Shown: positions 4,796-6,277 of the stretch, one piece after another
How positions within the stretch are numbered: the first letter of the stretch is position 1
Layout: each line of letters starts with the position of its first letter
Origin: Ruminococcaceae bacterium UBA5413
GTDB lineage: Bacteria > Bacillota > Clostridia > Oscillospirales > Acutalibacteraceae
Direction: 5' to 3'
Length of the DNA: 6,277 bases
Assembly: GCA_002409585.1 (NCBI GenBank)
Contig: DHNP01000041.1
Span: forward strand, 1-6,277
Notes under the pieces: generated by a model
What the model was told of the DNA's origin: nothing
Seen by the model: the letters and a program-made list of their open reading frames with translations, nothing else
Databases searched by the model: none
Position numbers and translations under genes: made by a program

Positions 4796-6220
4796 ATGGC
4801 TACGGTCAACGAGAAACTTGAGGCTTTTGGATTAAAAAGGGTCCTTAATTATTTGGACAAAAATCCGCAGGAGAATGTTCCCAAGGTCATAAGCTGGCTT
4901 AGAAAGTTAGACAAAAACGATCTCTATAAAAACACTTACGACATGATAGACGGCTTTATGAAAGACCCCGACAACAACTGGAACCGCCTCATATGCAGCC
5001 TCTATACCGATATAGACGACGGTGTCCGCAGGAAGATGTTTGCGAACTTCCTTATAAATTCCGCCATACTCGGCAGCGTAAAGAAAAACAAAATGGTTGA
5101 AAAATACAACTGCAACATACCGTGGGCCATACTGATGGATCCGACTTCCGCCTGCAACCTGCACTGTACCGGCTGCTGGGCCGCAGAGTACGGCAACAAG
5201 CTTAACCTTACGTTTGACGAACTCGACAATGTAATTAAACAGGGCAAAGAGCTCGGCACATATATGTACATTTACTCCGGCGGAGAGCCGCTCGTGCGCA
5301 AAGACGATATAATAAAGCTTTGTGAAAAACACAGCGACTGTGAATTCCTTGCGTTTACAAACGCTACGCTCATCGACGAGAAGTTTGCCGACGAAATGCT
5401 GAGGGTTAAAAACTTTGTCCCTGCCATAAGCATAGAAGGGCATGAGGAAGAAACGGACTTCCGCCGCGGCAAGGGCACGTTCCAAAAAGTAATAAAGGCA
5501 ATGAACCTCCTCAAGTCAAAGAAGCTTCCGTTCGGCGCGTCACTGTGCTACACAAGGAAAAACGCCGAAACTATAGGCAGCAGCGAGTACTATGATTTCC
5601 TTATAGATCTCGGCTGCAAGTTCGCGTGGTTCTTCACATATATACCGGTGGGCGTAGATGCCGTTCCTGAACTGATGGCGACGGCTGAGCAGCGCAAATA
5701 TATGTACGACCAGGTGCGCAAGTTCCGTTCTGAAAAGCCTTTGTTCACAATGGACTTTTGGAACGACGGCGAGTATGTCAACGGCTGCATTGCCGGCGGC
5801 AGGCAGTACCTGCATATAAACGCCAACGGTGATATAGAGCCGTGCGCTTTTATACATTATGCAGACTCCAACATAAGGGAGAAGACGCTGCTCCAAACTT
5901 ACCAGTCGCCGCTCTTTATGCAGTACAGGAAGAACCAGCCGTTCAACCATAACCAGCTGCGCCCGTGCCCAATGCTTGACAACCCGGGCCGTCTGGCACA
6001 AATGGTTAAAAAGTCCGGCGCACATTCCACAGACCTTATACACCCTGAAAACGTTGACGACCTGACAGACAAATGCGTGGATGCCGCCAAGAATTGGAAG
6101 GTTGTTGCGGACGAAATATGGGATAAGAGTGAAGGCAGGCCGCGTGCGGAAATGAAAGAGAAGCTTGCCGCTGAAGAAAAGGCTAAGATTGCCGAGGCCG
6201 CTGCTAAACGCAACGCGTGA
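4796..6220 (+). CDS. Radical SAM protein with C-terminal cysteine (SPASM/twitch-like) region, substrate unknown
   Basis: The 474-residue product is a soluble-looking radical SAM enzyme. A helical N-terminal region of about 105 residues precedes the core. Cys120, Cys124 and Cys127 in SACNLHCTGC form the CxxxCxxC site for the [4Fe-4S] cluster that cleaves S-adenosylmethionine. SGGEP (161-165) is the SAM-contacting motif, with barrel strands such as FLAFTNATLID (184-194) and PAISIEG (209-215). After the core, Cys331 (NGCIAGG), Cys350 (GDIEPC), Cys391 (RPCPM) and perhaps Cys427 could hold an auxiliary cluster, as in SPASM/twitch proteins, though spacing is not canonical. The tail (about 447-474) is Ala/Glu/Lys-rich. 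The domain pattern fits a broad COG0535-like family common in Firmicutes. From memory it recalls HpnH-like and bacterial membrane-spanning-lipid-forming radical SAM proteins, an untested resemblance. No precursor peptide, transporter or partner gene is adjacent. Confidence 0.92.
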   Translation: MATVNEKLEAFGLKRVLNYLDKNPQENVPKVISWLRKLDKNDLYKNTYDMIDGFMKDPDNNWNRLICSLYTDIDDGVRRKMFANFLINSAILGSVKKNKMVEKYNCNIPWAILMDPTSACNLHCTGCWAAEYGNKLNLTFDELDNVIKQGKELGTYMYIYSGGEPLVRKDDIIKLCEKHSDCEFLAFTNATLIDEKFADEMLRVKNFVPAISIEGHEEETDFRRGKGTFQKVIKAMNLLKSKKLPFGASLCYTRKNAETIGSSEYYDFLIDLGCKFAWFFTYIPVGVDAVPELMATAEQRKYMYDQVRKFRSEKPLFTMDFWNDGEYVNGCIAGGRQYLHINANGDIEPCAFIHYADSNIREKTLLQTYQSPLFMQYRKNQPFNHNQLRPCPMLDNPGRLAQMVKKSGAHSTDLIHPENVDDLTDKCVDAAKNWKVVADEIWDKSEGRPRAEMKEKLAAEEKAKIAEAAAKRNA

Positions 6221-6251
6221 CGGTAAAGACCAAGAGGTAATGTAATTATTC

Positions 6252-6277
6252 CGGAAAGGCGCTTCAGCGCTTTTCCG
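6252..6277 (+). terminator. Probable terminator hairpin of the radical SAM gene, cut by the window edge
   Basis: CGGAAAGGCGC (6252-6262) pairs with GCGCTTTTCCG (6267-6277) through one G-U wobble, with a four-base loop TTCA. It lies 31 bases after the stop codon. Any trailing T-run would lie outside the window, so its terminator function is likely but not shown. Confidence 0.65.

Noticed and set aside
4907..5485. A 192-codon leftward reading frame opposite the radical SAM gene
   Set aside because: It is the antisense of a well-supported coding sequence, with no recognisable domain or initiation signals.

Overview
The window looks like chromosomal DNA from a Gram-positive anaerobe of the class Clostridia. 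The pointers are strong GGAGG-type ribosome binding sites, a secreted NlpC/P60 hydrolase with a cell-wall-binding repeat, a clostridial-type MurE and a radical SAM protein of a kind common in Firmicutes. Coding DNA is close to balanced in G+C with frequent ATA (Ile) codons; intergenic DNA is clearly AT-rich. I see no rRNA, tRNA, CRISPR array, transposase, integrase or phage gene. The lineage call is inference from protein and signal style, not a database match.

Layout, left to right. A perfect 23-bp hairpin (1-49) lies just beyond the 3' end of a leftward gene for a secreted NlpC/P60 peptidoglycan hydrolase (58-966), which has its own candidate promoter. Next comes a leftward 73-codon helical small protein (1139-1360). 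Its start codon directly follows the T-run of the murF terminator (1361-1391), so the terminator stem and the small gene's ribosome binding site overlap. Leftward murF (1438-2820) and murE (2817-4271) overlap by four bases and form a two-gene operon for cytoplasmic peptidoglycan precursor synthesis. Its promoter is well formed (4351-4379).

A divergent AT-rich intergenic region of 524 bp (4272-4795) separates murE from a rightward radical SAM gene (4796-6220). It holds the murE promoter, two candidate rightward promoters with extended -10 boxes, and several inverted repeats, one across a -10 box and one hairpin-forming repeat between the two promoters. A likely terminator hairpin runs to the right edge of the window (6252-6277).

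Functionally, murE and murF make the UDP-MurNAc-pentapeptide, and the NlpC/P60 enzyme probably cuts the finished wall outside the cell. These two units share a theme but have separate transcription signals. The radical SAM protein has no assigned substrate. With its unusually structured upstream region it is the least explained part of the window. The rest is ordinary core metabolism, and I do not see a convincing new multi-gene system.
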